11,534 nucleotides of DNA from Syntrophaceae bacterium (GCA_003506745.1 DNYQ01000064.1:1-11534), one strand, 5' to 3'; shown: positions 1-7,102, counted from the stretch's first letter. The notes: generated by a model not told the origin, from the sequence alone. Made by a program: numbers and translations.

Positions 1-19
1 CTACGGATTCGTAGTCCGG
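1..19 (-). other. tRNA-Arg(ACG) anticodon-arm-like sequence, probable attachment-site junction
   Basis: Read on the minus strand, the first bases give CCGGACTACGAATCCG. This is an anticodon stem (CGGA/TCCG) around the seven-base loop CTACGAA, the loop of tRNA-Arg with anticodon ACG. The bases to the right, where the 5' half of the tRNA should be, contain no D-arm, so this is not an intact tRNA gene. A tyrosine recombinase gene starts about 200 bp away. Such integrases commonly use tRNA anticodon or T-loop sequences as att sites. The window begins inside the match, so the 3' half cannot be checked. Confidence 0.4.
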
Positions 20-221
20 CGGCAATGATTTCCGGCCGTTAGTATAAAGGTTAGAAATCAATATTTTCTTTTTATTTTATAGTATGTTGATGTGTCTGGC
101 CGCTTCCCGGTTGTTCATGGATTTTGAGGCTTTTTCAGGGGCCTTTCTTGCCAGTGTGTTCCCGGGGTGTTCCCATTTCTGGCAGGAGCTGGTATATGCC
201 GGATCAAAAGGGAGACCTGGA

Positions 222-1445
222 ATGCCTGCTTTTTATCGCTGTCCTGTGCCTTGCGGTAAGGTTTATTCCCTCGATATCGCATCCTGCCCAAAATGCGGGA
301 CCTCGTCAAAAGTCGCCAGTATCCAAATCAAAATCCGGGAGGGGGGCCGGGGCACACCCTCGCATTCTCGGACATTCCCTCCCGGGACTCCGAAACGCAT
401 CATCAGAGACGCCGAAGAGGCCATGAAACAAGAAATTCGAGGGGTCGTCGCCGCCGGCGGCGACTCGGCCTCACTTCGTCAAAATTTGACCCTGGGCGAT
501 ATCTGGCGGCGTTGGCATGCCGCCGCGACCATTCCAGGGACGAAAATCAGGCGCAGCATCAAAGATTACGAGGCCAGGTGGCGTGATCATATCGAACCTG
601 AATTTGGACGGAGCCCGCTGACTGCCTTGACCGCCGAACGAGTGCAGGACTTTTTCCGACGCCTGTCCATGAAAAAAGCCCGGCGCGGCGGCAAGACCCT
701 CTCCCAAGGAACCCGGCGGCATATTCTACTTATGCTCAATCAGCTTTTAGCCTTTGCTTTTGAAAAGAAATTATATCCCGTAGTTGCTGAATTCCGGCCA
801 ACAAAAGGCATTATCATTCCCACAAATCCTGATGGCAAAGGCATTGCCCTGGAGCCGGAGCAGTGCCGAATGCTCTGGAACCTCATGAACAGACACGAGT
901 ATCGCTCATCTCGGTTTGCCGAAAACCTCCCGGCCGCCCGAGCGGCGTTGAAATTCGCAATCCTAACTGGCCGTCGCAAGGGCGAAATCGCGAACCTTCT
1001 TGCCTCTGAAATTGTCGGGGACAAGCTGGTCATGCCCGGGTCGAAAACAAAGAATGGCAAGCCGCTGACCGTCCCCTTGTCCAGAGCCGCCCTGAATATC
1101 GCCAGAGCGGCCATGAAAAACGGCCATACTCTGATTTTTGCCGGGCCGACGGGGCAAAACATCTACGACATGATGGAGGGCTTCTGGCGATCGCTCAAAC
1201 GATCTTGCGCCGACACCGAGGGGCTGGAATGGCTGGCCGCTGTCCGTATTCACGACTTACGACACACGTTCTCCTCATTTCAGGACGCCGAACTTGGCGA
1301 ATTGGACTCAATGATTTTGACCGGCCACCGAAGTCGGAAAGCGCATGAGGGCTATCACCACGCCGCAGATTCCCGCCTGCGGCAGGGCGTGGATGCGCTG
1401 GAACAAGTCGTGCTTGGAGGAAACAAGAAGAGTCCAAAAAGATAA
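222..1445 (+). CDS. Tyrosine recombinase (phage/genomic-island integrase) with N-terminal zinc ribbon
   Basis: This is a 407-residue site-specific recombinase that would integrate or excise the island through a 3'-phosphotyrosyl intermediate. Residues 7-25 hold four cysteines (CPVPC and CPKC) that look like a small zinc ribbon. Residues 85-190 form the SAM-like core-binding domain. The catalytic domain shows Arg251 in LTGRRKGEI, a lysine in the GSKTKNGK hairpin, His344 and Arg347 in HDLRHTF, His369 in LTGHRS, and the nucleophile Tyr378 in EGYHH. All catalytic residues are present, so the enzyme should be active. I chose the ATG at 222 because GGGAG lies 7 bases upstream and the zinc ribbon follows at once. 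An in-frame ATG at 84 would add 46 residues with no recognisable domain. It is the only clear plus-strand gene and lies beside a tRNA-like sequence at the window edge. Confidence 0.93.
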   Translation: MPAFYRCPVPCGKVYSLDIASCPKCGTSSKVASIQIKIREGGRGTPSHSRTFPPGTPKRIIRDAEEAMKQEIRGVVAAGGDSASLRQNLTLGDIWRRWHAAATIPGTKIRRSIKDYEARWRDHIEPEFGRSPLTALTAERVQDFFRRLSMKKARRGGKTLSQGTRRHILLMLNQLLAFAFEKKLYPVVAEFRPTKGIIIPTNPDGKGIALEPEQCRMLWNLMNRHEYRSSRFAENLPAARAALKFAILTGRRKGEIANLLASEIVGDKLVMPGSKTKNGKPLTVPLSRAALNIARAAMKNGHTLIFAGPTGQNIYDMMEGFWRSLKRSCADTEGLEWLAAVRIHDLRHTFSSFQDAELGELDSMILTGHRSRKAHEGYHHAADSRLRQGVDALEQVVLGGNKKSPKR

Positions 1446-1850
1446 CTGGTGGTCCTCGGTAAGAATCTTTTTTGCAGCTTTTCACCAACAGTATATACCG
1501 ATGTGCCCATCCCGGCCGGTCAGACAGTCATTTGTTGTCTGGGAACTGTTGGAATCAATAGGACAACTAAAAAAACCGCCATGCCTAACCTGTAGGAGTG
1601 AAAAAGCTTGAGCAGGTGGGCTTCACGCTACGCGCAGAAAGTAGCGAGGGTTGTACACGGTTTTCGGGGGACGACGGCGGGGCGACGAAAAACTGCGTCC
1701 CGCTCCGAATAGTCAAAGGTTAGGGCCTCCTTCAGTCCGTGCGCGACGGGCTTGTCAGCCTCCAGCGCCACAACCGGACCGTTTTGCGTGTGGGGTAGGG
1801 GAGAAGCCTTTGGGGCTCGAAGACGTGGCGGATTCGCCGAGAAGGTGTGA
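1446..1850. other. Gene-free stretch after the integrase
   Basis: No open frame here has a ribosome-binding site or a recognisable protein. A 6-bp hairpin, CGCTAC/GTAGCG, lies near 1629-1650. The composition changes from AT-leaning (1450-1610) to GC-rich (1650-1850), which suggests a junction near 1610-1650. It may hold degraded element DNA or the recombination directionality region, but I see no direct evidence for either. Confidence 0.3.
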
Positions 1851-1852
1851 TG

Positions 1853-1879
1853 AAAAAGGCCCCCGGCGAACCGGGGGCC
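1853..1879 (-). terminator. Intrinsic terminator of the 82-aa gene
   Basis: On the minus strand a perfect 9-bp stem, GGCCCCCGG/CCGGGGGCC, closes a TTCG tetraloop and is followed directly by TTTTT (1857-1853). It lies 17 bp beyond the stop codon of the minus-strand gene at 1896-2144. The TTCG loop and U-tract show that it works on the minus strand. Confidence 0.85.
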
Positions 1880-1895
1880 TGTCTCTCGGGCTTGA

Positions 1896-2144
1896 TCACC
1901 GGCCCTTGTTGGACTGCGAAAGCACCGACCCGGCCAAAGTCTGGGTCAGGTCATTGTACTTTTCGCTCTGGAGAACCCGCGAAGCCAGATCTTCCAGGTC
2001 CGCCCCGGTCTGATTGCCCGTGTTCGTCTGCGACAGCACGGAACCAGCCAGCCTCCTCTGGACTCCAGAGGAGCTGCCGTCCTGCAGGACTTGAGCCGCA
2101 AGGCTCGCCACGGCCGCAGAGGAACGCTTCGGATTGTAGCCCAT
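1896..2144 (-). CDS. Small hypothetical protein with internal duplication (82 aa)
   Basis: This is an 82-residue protein of unknown function, soluble and rich in Ser, Ala, Leu and Gln, with no signal peptide or membrane segment. Residues 12-41 and 50-79 are two copies of one motif. Each has a LA(A/S)xVLQ half and ends in LAGSVLSQ(T/S)N, and the period is 38 residues. Small proteins with an AGSxLSQ-like ending occur in mobile DNA, but I cannot name the family with certainty. The ATG at 2144 has AAAGGAG six bases upstream. The gene has its own terminator just after the stop, so it is a single transcription unit. Its good ribosome-binding site and strong terminator argue that it is real. Confidence 0.75.
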   Translation of the reverse strand: MGYNPKRSSAAVASLAAQVLQDGSSSGVQRRLAGSVLSQTNTGNQTGADLEDLASRVLQSEKYNDLTQTLAGSVLSQSNKGR

Positions 2145-2159
2145 GATGGGCTCCTTTCA

Positions 2160-2314
2160 TGACCCACAGAGGGTCTTCATTTGCGGGAGAACAGCTTGAC
2201 ATATCGAGGGAGGCCGCATAACGAATGTGTACCAGACATCGTATGCGCGGTTTCCGCGTATGCCAAGGGCCGCTGCTCTCCCAGTTGAGACGGCGGCCTT
2301 CGCCTTTGTATATA
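2160..2314. other. Intergenic region with two hairpins between the 82-aa gene and higA
   Basis: GACCC/GGGTC forms a hairpin at 2160-2174, just upstream of the 82-aa gene's ribosome-binding site. A longer hairpin, GTATGCGCGG/CCGCGTATGC with two wobble pairs, sits at 2241-2263. Neither is followed by a U-tract on either strand, so I do not call them terminators. The promoter of the 82-aa gene should be here, but no convincing pair of -35 and -10 boxes is visible. Confidence 0.35.
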
Positions 2315-3565
2315 TTAATGCCCGCTTGGGCCTTGCATTTCATTCGCGAAAAGCTCGCGAACGGTTTTGAACCCTACAAGCTTGGACAACATCCTGTAGT
2401 TCTTTGTCTCAAAGCGAGCTCGTCCAGCAACAATTGCCGGGTGTATTTTCTGCGATTTCGCCAGACTCCGGACGTTTTGCGCCGTCGGCAGCTGGTATGC
2501 TTTGCTTTTCTTCCAGATTTTATCCGGAAGTTCAGCCTCACGCGCAATCATATCAGCCTGCTTTTCAATCCCATCATCGACAAGAATATCCAGATCGTCG
2601 AGAACAAGGTCCGTGTTGTCCTTGTGCAGGTGCTCCCGGACATGCGCCAGTTCGTGCAGAAGGCAAAACCAGAAATTGTCGATCCGGTCATGACGCAGAG
2701 TCAGGCCGATCACCGGAGTGCCGTCCTCCAGGAGCATGGCCGCGCCGTCCAGATAGGTCTTGTCGAAATGGGGGACGATGACCAGCAGGATGCCATACAC
2801 CTTCAAGAGGTTCTGGGCCACCTTGGGACCGTTTTCCTGAGCGCTCAGCCGAACGATCTCACGGAAAAAGTCATCATCAAGTCGCTTCGGATCAAAGGCC
2901 CCGAGTTCGCTGCGATGCTTCTGCAGGAACTGCGTCGCAGTAGCCTTCACGCAGAGAATCCAGGCATGCAGGGCATAGGGATCAGCCTTGGCGTTTCTGC
3001 GGCTCCCCTTGCGGAAGCAGGCCGCAGGAGCGCAAAACGGGCCGCCACCGGCACGTTCATGCAGGTTTCGCATCAATTCTTCCGCTTGAGCGGAGAACTC
3101 CTTTTTCCAACGCTTGAGGCCCTGGAACCACCCTCGATGGACAAGCTCTTTCAGTGGGTAGTTCTCCCATTGTATGCCCGTGGGCTCTTGGGGCAGTTCT
3201 TCGGGAGAATCCACCAGCACATCGGCGGGAATATCGAGATGCTTGCGGAGAGCCCGGATCATGCTCAAAGTCAAAGGCCGCTTCCCGGAAAGCACCTCGG
3301 AGACCCGGGACTTGCTGCCAAGAATCGGCACCAAGTCCCGGTTGGTCAGGTCCATCTGATCCATGCGGAATCTGATGGCCTCAACAGGCGAAGGCGGGAG
3401 TATCGGAGCATTTTCCTTCTCATACAGCTCCACAAGCGTGGTCAAAAGTTCGAGCTCATCGCCCTCAGAGGTTCCGGGACGCGCCGTCCCCATGAGGTGC
3501 TCAATGCGCTTCAACGCTTTGTTGTTCGCGGCCTCCGTTTTGATGATCTTGATGGTGTTCGTCAT
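2315..3565 (-). CDS. higA: HigA-like antitoxin/regulator fused to an ImmA/IrrE-type metallopeptidase domain
   Basis: This 416-residue protein joins two parts. Residues 55-118 are a HigA-type helix-turn-helix (VEAIRFRMDQ, then SRVSEVLSGKRPLTLSMIR), which should bind its own promoter and neutralise HigB. After a linker, residues 250-345 form an ImmA/IrrE-like zinc-peptidase domain with the motif LLHELAH (His304, Glu305, His308) and a later acidic candidate ligand near Glu334. Classical HigA proteins have only the HTH part, at roughly 100-140 residues, so this is a long fused form. The start codon overlaps the higB stop (ATGA), so translation is coupled, and toxin precedes antitoxin as is usual for higBA. 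The peptidase domain may cleave a regulator or the antitoxin itself; this is inference. Confidence 0.85.
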   Translation of the reverse strand: MTNTIKIIKTEAANNKALKRIEHLMGTARPGTSEGDELELLTTLVELYEKENAPILPPSPVEAIRFRMDQMDLTNRDLVPILGSKSRVSEVLSGKRPLTLSMIRALRKHLDIPADVLVDSPEELPQEPTGIQWENYPLKELVHRGWFQGLKRWKKEFSAQAEELMRNLHERAGGGPFCAPAACFRKGSRRNAKADPYALHAWILCVKATATQFLQKHRSELGAFDPKRLDDDFFREIVRLSAQENGPKVAQNLLKVYGILLVIVPHFDKTYLDGAAMLLEDGTPVIGLTLRHDRIDNFWFCLLHELAHVREHLHKDNTDLVLDDLDILVDDGIEKQADMIAREAELPDKIWKKSKAYQLPTAQNVRSLAKSQKIHPAIVAGRARFETKNYRMLSKLVGFKTVRELFANEMQGPSGH

Positions 3566-3864
3566 TTGGGCTCCACCTCCCTGGCGGAAATTCTGTCGTA
3601 TTCGGCGTGCGCTCCTATGAACTTGATCAAAACGATGCCGAATGCGAAGTCGATTTTCGCCACCAGCCGGTACGTATTCCCCTTGATGTTAAAAACATAG
3701 CGATCCCCTCCTACTGCGTCCGCCGATGGAAAGCGCCTCTTCATTTCCGTCCAATTCTTCCATTTGGCCTTCATCAGCTCGTGATGCCATGCCTGAAGCG
3801 GCCCCTCCGCGTCCGGGTGGTTCTCCCAAAAAACTCGGAGGATTTTTTTGGCGATCACACGCAT
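3562..3864 (-). CDS. higB: HigB family type II toxin, ribosome-associated mRNA interferase
   Basis: This is a 100-residue RelE-fold toxin that would cleave mRNA at the ribosome. The family pattern is clear: MRVIAKKILRVFWENHPDAE at the N-terminus, WKN near residue 37, the core strand YVFNIKGNTYRLV (residues 56-68), FGIVLIKFIGAHAEYD (residues 75-90) and a short basic/acidic tail. Length and motifs match complete HigB. I chose the ATG at 3864 because HigB proteins start with MRVI-like sequence. An in-frame TTG at 3900 would add 12 unrelated residues. Neither start has a good ribosome-binding site, so the start is less certain than the identity. The stop overlaps the higA start by an ATGA. A set of nested inverted repeats lies just upstream. 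Confidence 0.88.
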   Translation of the reverse strand: MRVIAKKILRVFWENHPDAEGPLQAWHHELMKAKWKNWTEMKRRFPSADAVGGDRYVFNIKGNTYRLVAKIDFAFGIVLIKFIGAHAEYDRISAREVEPK

Positions 3865-3880
3865 GTGAGGAGAACTAATG

Positions 3881-3975
3881 CGTTCCCGAAAAGAAGTCAA
3901 GTTGAGGTTCCCAAAAACCAGAACTTCGGCAGCCGCAAATTGGGAACCATGTCCGCGCGTTTCAGCGCGGGAACG
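3881..3975. promoter_or_regulatory. Nested inverted repeats upstream of higB, probable HigA operator
   Basis: Two perfect inverted repeats share one centre near 3928. The inner pair is GGTTCCCAA (3906-3914) and TTGGGAACC (3940-3948). The outer pair is CGTTCCCG (3881-3888) and CGGGAACG (3968-3975). All four arms carry the same GGGAAC core. A further hairpin, CCGCGC/GCGCGG, lies at 3953-3970. On the minus strand a TTGACT (3900-3895) could be a -35 box, but no good -10 follows. Position upstream of a toxin-antitoxin operon fits autoregulation by HigA. The binding itself is inferred. Confidence 0.5.
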
Positions 3976-4245
3976 GATTTCTATTCCTCTACTAGCCGTG
4001 GCAAGTCGGCACCATGCATCGTCTGGCCCTTGTGGTCACCATTTTTGGGGCCCCTACCGCCCGAGTGGCGGGTCACAAGCATGTGCATCCGGATAATCGG
4101 TCTGGGGTTCAATATCTAGACCGTGGGGCTGGGCGGGTCGCCGTGGGATAGCCTCAGCCCGGTCCCGTCGTGGGTATGGGAGTTGACGCCAGGAAGCAGA
4201 ATAAACGCTCTCGCTGGCTAGGCTTGCTGGTCCTTGGCGCTGAAT
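3976..4245. other. Gene-poor spacer between the higBA control region and the RelA/SpoT gene
   Basis: No strongly supported gene occurs here. On the plus strand a 45-codon frame (4014-4151) starts MHRLALVV and ends GAGRVAVG, without a ribosome-binding site. It runs into a hairpin-rich stretch: GGTCT/AGACC around 4100-4123, then GGCTG/CAGCC arms around 4129-4160, then GACGCCAGGAAGCAG near 4186-4200. A coding tail followed by structured RNA is the layout of the 3' end of an IS200/IS605-type tnpB gene with its guide RNA scaffold, but I could not confirm any TnpB motif. No terminator for the RelA/SpoT operon is visible. Confidence 0.25.
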
Positions 4246-5253
4246 CTATAGTAAAGAGTTATCTGGGGGGAGGCCCAAGTCGGAATAGATCGGATGTAAG
4301 GCGTCCAGGGTAAGGGGCCATAGCCTCCGGGTGCTTCTCTCGCCGCGCTCCCGAGCCAGAAAATATACCAGCAAGATGGCTGGTTGGCGAAAAAGAATGT
4401 TGTCGCGCGCGCGACTTTTGATCCGCTCGACGATTTCGGGCCGAGAACGGAAAAACTCGGCAATAGCGGAGAGAGCGCCGTCATCAAACTCGCTGAAGTA
4501 TGCATCCAAAAGGAAAATGTTGAGCTGCCCATCTGCGGGAGCAGACTTGATGATGTCGGAGTACAGGCTGCTCAAAGTCATGCTCGCCTCCTCCAACGGC
4601 TTCGAAGCCATGGCCACGCTCATGGCTACCCGGCAAAAAATCTCGTCCACGACCTCAACCAGGGCGCTTGCCTGGCTGCAATACCTCTTCGCTTCTGGGG
4701 AAGCTTCGAGGACATTGGGCTTGTAAATGGTATCGTGACTCATTTCTGCCCAAGCGTGCTGGAGGAGGGATCTTACCTGAATTTCGCATGTCGTGTCTAC
4801 GGGGATAATTGTTCCCGAATATTCAAAAATCTCTCTCGGTCGGACAATGAAATGATTAGATTGATACCCAAACAGTTCTGGCTTCCTAGCGCGCTCCTCT
4901 TCAAAATCCCTGTCCTGTGAGTGGTCCCAGGCGGCTTCCCCTTTGATCACCGTGCATATTTGGGCGACCTCGTCCGTCTTCAGAACCACAAAACGGACGC
5001 CCACCTTATCGGTAATCTCTTCATATGGTCGGTCATACTTTTTTTGCCGCTGGAAAGCCTTTTCCAACAAGCTCGATTCTTCCTTTACGCGGGAGGCGAC
5101 CGGAACCCTGAGCATGGTCCGGCAGTCCCATCCGCATTGGGCTTCCAGAAGTGAGAGCATCTTCGCGCTGACCCATTCGCCCCACGCCTGATAGACAGGC
5201 CGCTCCCGATGCCAGCGATTGAGAAATTCTAAATATTCTTGATCGTTCATCAT
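4246..5253 (-). CDS. RelA/SpoT-fold nucleotidyltransferase (small alarmone synthetase or toxSAS-like)
   Basis: This 335-residue cytosolic protein has a RelA/SpoT synthetase domain at residues 50-180. The family motifs are all present: RVKEESSLLEKAF (Arg55, Lys57, Ser60), TDKVGVRFV (Asp82, Arg87), FGYQSNHF (Tyr130, His134), CEIQVRS (Glu157, Gln159, Arg161) and HAWAEMSHD (His166, Trp168, Glu170). No HD hydrolase domain and no ACT or TGS regulatory domains are present, so it is a single-domain enzyme plus a helical C-terminal region (190-335). It would transfer pyrophosphate from ATP to a nucleotide, or to tRNA if it is a toxin of the toxSAS type. The start overlaps the stop of the upstream NdpA-like gene (ATGA), which implies one mRNA and paired function. 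Whether it makes (p)ppGpp or modifies tRNA cannot be read from sequence. Confidence 0.85.
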   Translation of the reverse strand: MMNDQEYLEFLNRWHRERPVYQAWGEWVSAKMLSLLEAQCGWDCRTMLRVPVASRVKEESSLLEKAFQRQKKYDRPYEEITDKVGVRFVVLKTDEVAQICTVIKGEAAWDHSQDRDFEEERARKPELFGYQSNHFIVRPREIFEYSGTIIPVDTTCEIQVRSLLQHAWAEMSHDTIYKPNVLEASPEAKRYCSQASALVEVVDEIFCRVAMSVAMASKPLEEASMTLSSLYSDIIKSAPADGQLNIFLLDAYFSEFDDGALSAIAEFFRSRPEIVERIKSRARDNILFRQPAILLVYFLARERGERSTRRLWPLTLDALHPIYSDLGLPPDNSLL

Positions 5254-6323
5254 TCACCGATCAGCCTCGACTTGACGATGATTTCCGTCCAGGAGGCATC
5301 ACCTTCCCCCTGGATTTTCTTGATGGAGATGAGCCGGCTAAATTCATCCACCGGTGCGCTGAGCTGAACGTCTTTGGCAAACCGGATTCGCCTCGTTTTG
5401 AGCACGGAACGGCTTTCGGACAAATCCTTCGTGAACGCCTGATCCGGCAAGCGGTTCTTCGTCGCGAACTTCTGGTAGTCGTCACGAATAGTATCATCGT
5501 CAAAATAACGATCGGCAAATTCCCGGATGGATGCCGTTTGTGCCTGATCCGTTTTTAAGTAAGTGTTCAGTGCGGATCGGAGGTCAAGTTTCACCTCAGG
5601 ATCAACGTCCATTTTGTCAATGAAGCTCCGCGTAACGTCGATGAAACGGCGAGTATTTTTGGCATCACTAGACGTCGTCATCAAGCCAAGGAAGCTTTGA
5701 TAAAAATATGTGGCGGCATGGACAGTTTCTTTGCTGATGATGTTCGCATCGAAAAGATAGAAGCCAAACCCATCCTGGGGCTGGGCGCTTTGGGCCAGAT
5801 CCTGGTCCATTTCAACGAATAACCCCACCTTATAGACCTTTGAATCGGGGGTCAGAAATAGTTTTTTGATGAATTCGAGAAACGTCTTGCCCTCCTTGAC
5901 GCTCTGCCTGAAGCCTTCGAGCGGTTCAGCCTTGAGATAGCCGATGTAGCGTTTGCGCGGTACGCCAGCCGTGCCATTGAAGACCATCAGCAACCCGCCA
6001 GGCATCCGCATGGAGTCTTGCGCTTGAGCAAGGCCTGCCCCGGCCCCACGGGAAATCGCCACAAATTCCTCATCATCGGCGGCCGCCAGAAGTTGTCGCG
6101 TCAAATCAAAAACACTTCCTTCGCCGGAATTCATAACATTCATTTCCACGCAGCGTGTAGGGCTCGACATGGCGTCGGCAACGCGCTGGCAAAACACTTG
6201 TTTCGCCTCGTCCGAGAGGTTGATCAGTTCCTTGCCAAGCGCCGGCTCCACATAGCCATTGATATCACGCTGAAATATTTCGTGAACCGCGATCCGTTCA
6301 ACATCCAGGCTTTCAAAGAGCAT
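5250..6323 (-). CDS. 37-kDa nucleoid-associated protein family (NdpA/YejK-like)
   Basis: This 357-residue protein resembles the PF04245 nucleoid-associated family, whose Escherichia coli member YejK has 335 residues and binds the nucleoid. The N-terminus (LDVERIAVHEIFQRD) has the family's opening strand followed by H-x-(I/L)-x-x-R. Further matches are the middle region with LLMVFNGTAGV and YIGYLKAEP, and the later KVYKVGLFVEMDQD and DGFGFYLFD. The ATG at 6323 has GAGAGG seven bases upstream. An upstream TTG at 6344 has no ribosome-binding site, so I rejected it. The stop codon overlaps the RelA/SpoT start. As the first gene of the operon it could sense DNA state or phage infection, or act as antitoxin, but this is inference. 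Family assignment is from overall pattern, without a database search. Confidence 0.75.
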   Translation of the reverse strand: MLFESLDVERIAVHEIFQRDINGYVEPALGKELINLSDEAKQVFCQRVADAMSSPTRCVEMNVMNSGEGSVFDLTRQLLAAADDEEFVAISRGAGAGLAQAQDSMRMPGGLLMVFNGTAGVPRKRYIGYLKAEPLEGFRQSVKEGKTFLEFIKKLFLTPDSKVYKVGLFVEMDQDLAQSAQPQDGFGFYLFDANIISKETVHAATYFYQSFLGLMTTSSDAKNTRRFIDVTRSFIDKMDVDPEVKLDLRSALNTYLKTDQAQTASIREFADRYFDDDTIRDDYQKFATKNRLPDQAFTKDLSESRSVLKTRRIRFAKDVQLSAPVDEFSRLISIKKIQGEGDASWTEIIVKSRLIGE

Positions 6324-6350
6324 GTTGCGTCCTCTCGGTTTCAATAGTTC

Positions 6351-6356
6351 ATTTTA
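6351..6356 (-). promoter_or_regulatory. Candidate -10 box of the NdpA-RelA/SpoT operon
   Basis: The minus strand has TAAAAT here, 27 bp before the ATG at 6323. No good -35 box lies 16-18 bp upstream, so this is weak. Confidence 0.25.
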
Positions 6357-6474
6357 TGGCTTGTGTAGGACATTGTCGTCCGTACCGCGCGTCTACCATT
6401 CTCAAACCGGGAGCAGAGCTGGACTAGCCGCCGGCCCTGGCCCCTATGACCAGCCCCAGAGCTGAAGGTGCCGT

Positions 6475-6597
6475 CTACTGCTGTTTCTCGTAGCAACCCG
6501 CAACCGCCTTCAGCCTGTCCGCCAAGCGGACCAGCACCTCGTCCTCCCAACACCAGCAGCGCTCGGCGACAAGCTTTGCATTGTTTGCAATCCCCAT
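6475..6597 (-). pseudogene. C-terminal gene remnant (about 40 codons)
   Basis: A short minus-strand frame beginning MGIANNAKLV and ending VAGCYEKQQ has GC-rich, protein-like codon use and Trp/Cys-rich content (CWCWEDE). It has no ribosome-binding site, and the sequence before its first ATG is AT-rich and out of keeping with it. It begins about 25 bp from the end of the AT-rich TIR operon. The simplest reading is the 3' end of a gene whose 5' part was lost when the TIR cassette arrived. The original gene is not recognised. Confidence 0.35.
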
Positions 6598-6622
6598 TCA
6601 TAAAGAATTTTAATTCAAACAA

Positions 6623-7102
6623 TTAGTTATCTTCTAGTAATGTCAAATCTTCTACGCCAGCCATATCAGCAAGCATCTGCGAATATTTTTGTAAACGTCC
6701 CTGCAACAACGATAGCTCTTCTCGAAACTTAACCCTAACGGAAGCATTAGACAATTCACCATCTATACTTAACTTGTGCCATTTAGCCGTAAAAGGCCTA
6801 ACGATTTGATTCAAAACAACAATGGCGATTTTTGAAAACTCTGTACAATGTCTTGTATTATTTTTTAATACTTGCCGTGTGATCCCAAATAGAGAATATA
6901 TGCTTTCAAGGGCAGTTTTTTCATCTCCATGTTCCGCGTCAAGAGGTTGAGTAGCGATACGCGTTAATAGCTCAACATATAGTTCCCATGCAGCCTCTTT
7001 ATCTTCATCTTTTGGCTCCCAATTCATATCCAAAAAAGGTGTTTTGATTTTAAGAGAAGTCATGTCCCAATTTTCTAACCATTTTGACCATTTCATACCC
7101 AT
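6623..7102 (-). CDS. Hypothetical partner protein of the TIR-like gene (159 aa)
   Basis: This is a 159-residue soluble, mostly helical protein with no recognised domain. Visible patterns are an aromatic N-terminus (MKWSKWLENWD), a helical stretch AAWELYVELLTRIATQPLD, the segment LESIYSLFGITRQVLKNN near residues 67-84, and a charged heptad-like C-terminal region from FREELSLLQGRLQKYSQML. The ATG at 7102 lies inside the end of the TIR gene (10-bp overlap) with GGAG five bases before it, so the two are co-translated. It shares the TIR gene's low GC content, so both arrived together. A role as effector, inhibitor or adaptor for the TIR protein is likely, but nothing in the sequence tells which. 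Confidence 0.75.
   Translation of the reverse strand: MGMKWSKWLENWDMTSLKIKTPFLDMNWEPKDEDKEAAWELYVELLTRIATQPLDAEHGDEKTALESIYSLFGITRQVLKNNTRHCTEFSKIAIVVLNQIVRPFTAKWHKLSIDGELSNASVRVKFREELSLLQGRLQKYSQMLADMAGVEDLTLLEDN

Noticed and set aside
84..221. Upstream extension of the integrase to the ATG at 84.
   Set aside because: The extra 46 residues have no domain, and the ATG at 222 has a better ribosome-binding site and begins right at the zinc ribbon.
2225..3700. A 491-codon plus-strand open frame.
   Set aside because: It is antisense to the higA gene, which has clear HTH and HExxH motifs and a coupled start. The plus-strand frame has no recognisable domain.
4211..4223. A 13-base match, TCGCTGGCTAGGC, also at 11014-11026.
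   Set aside because: A repeat of this length is expected about once by chance in a window this size, and the flanks do not align.
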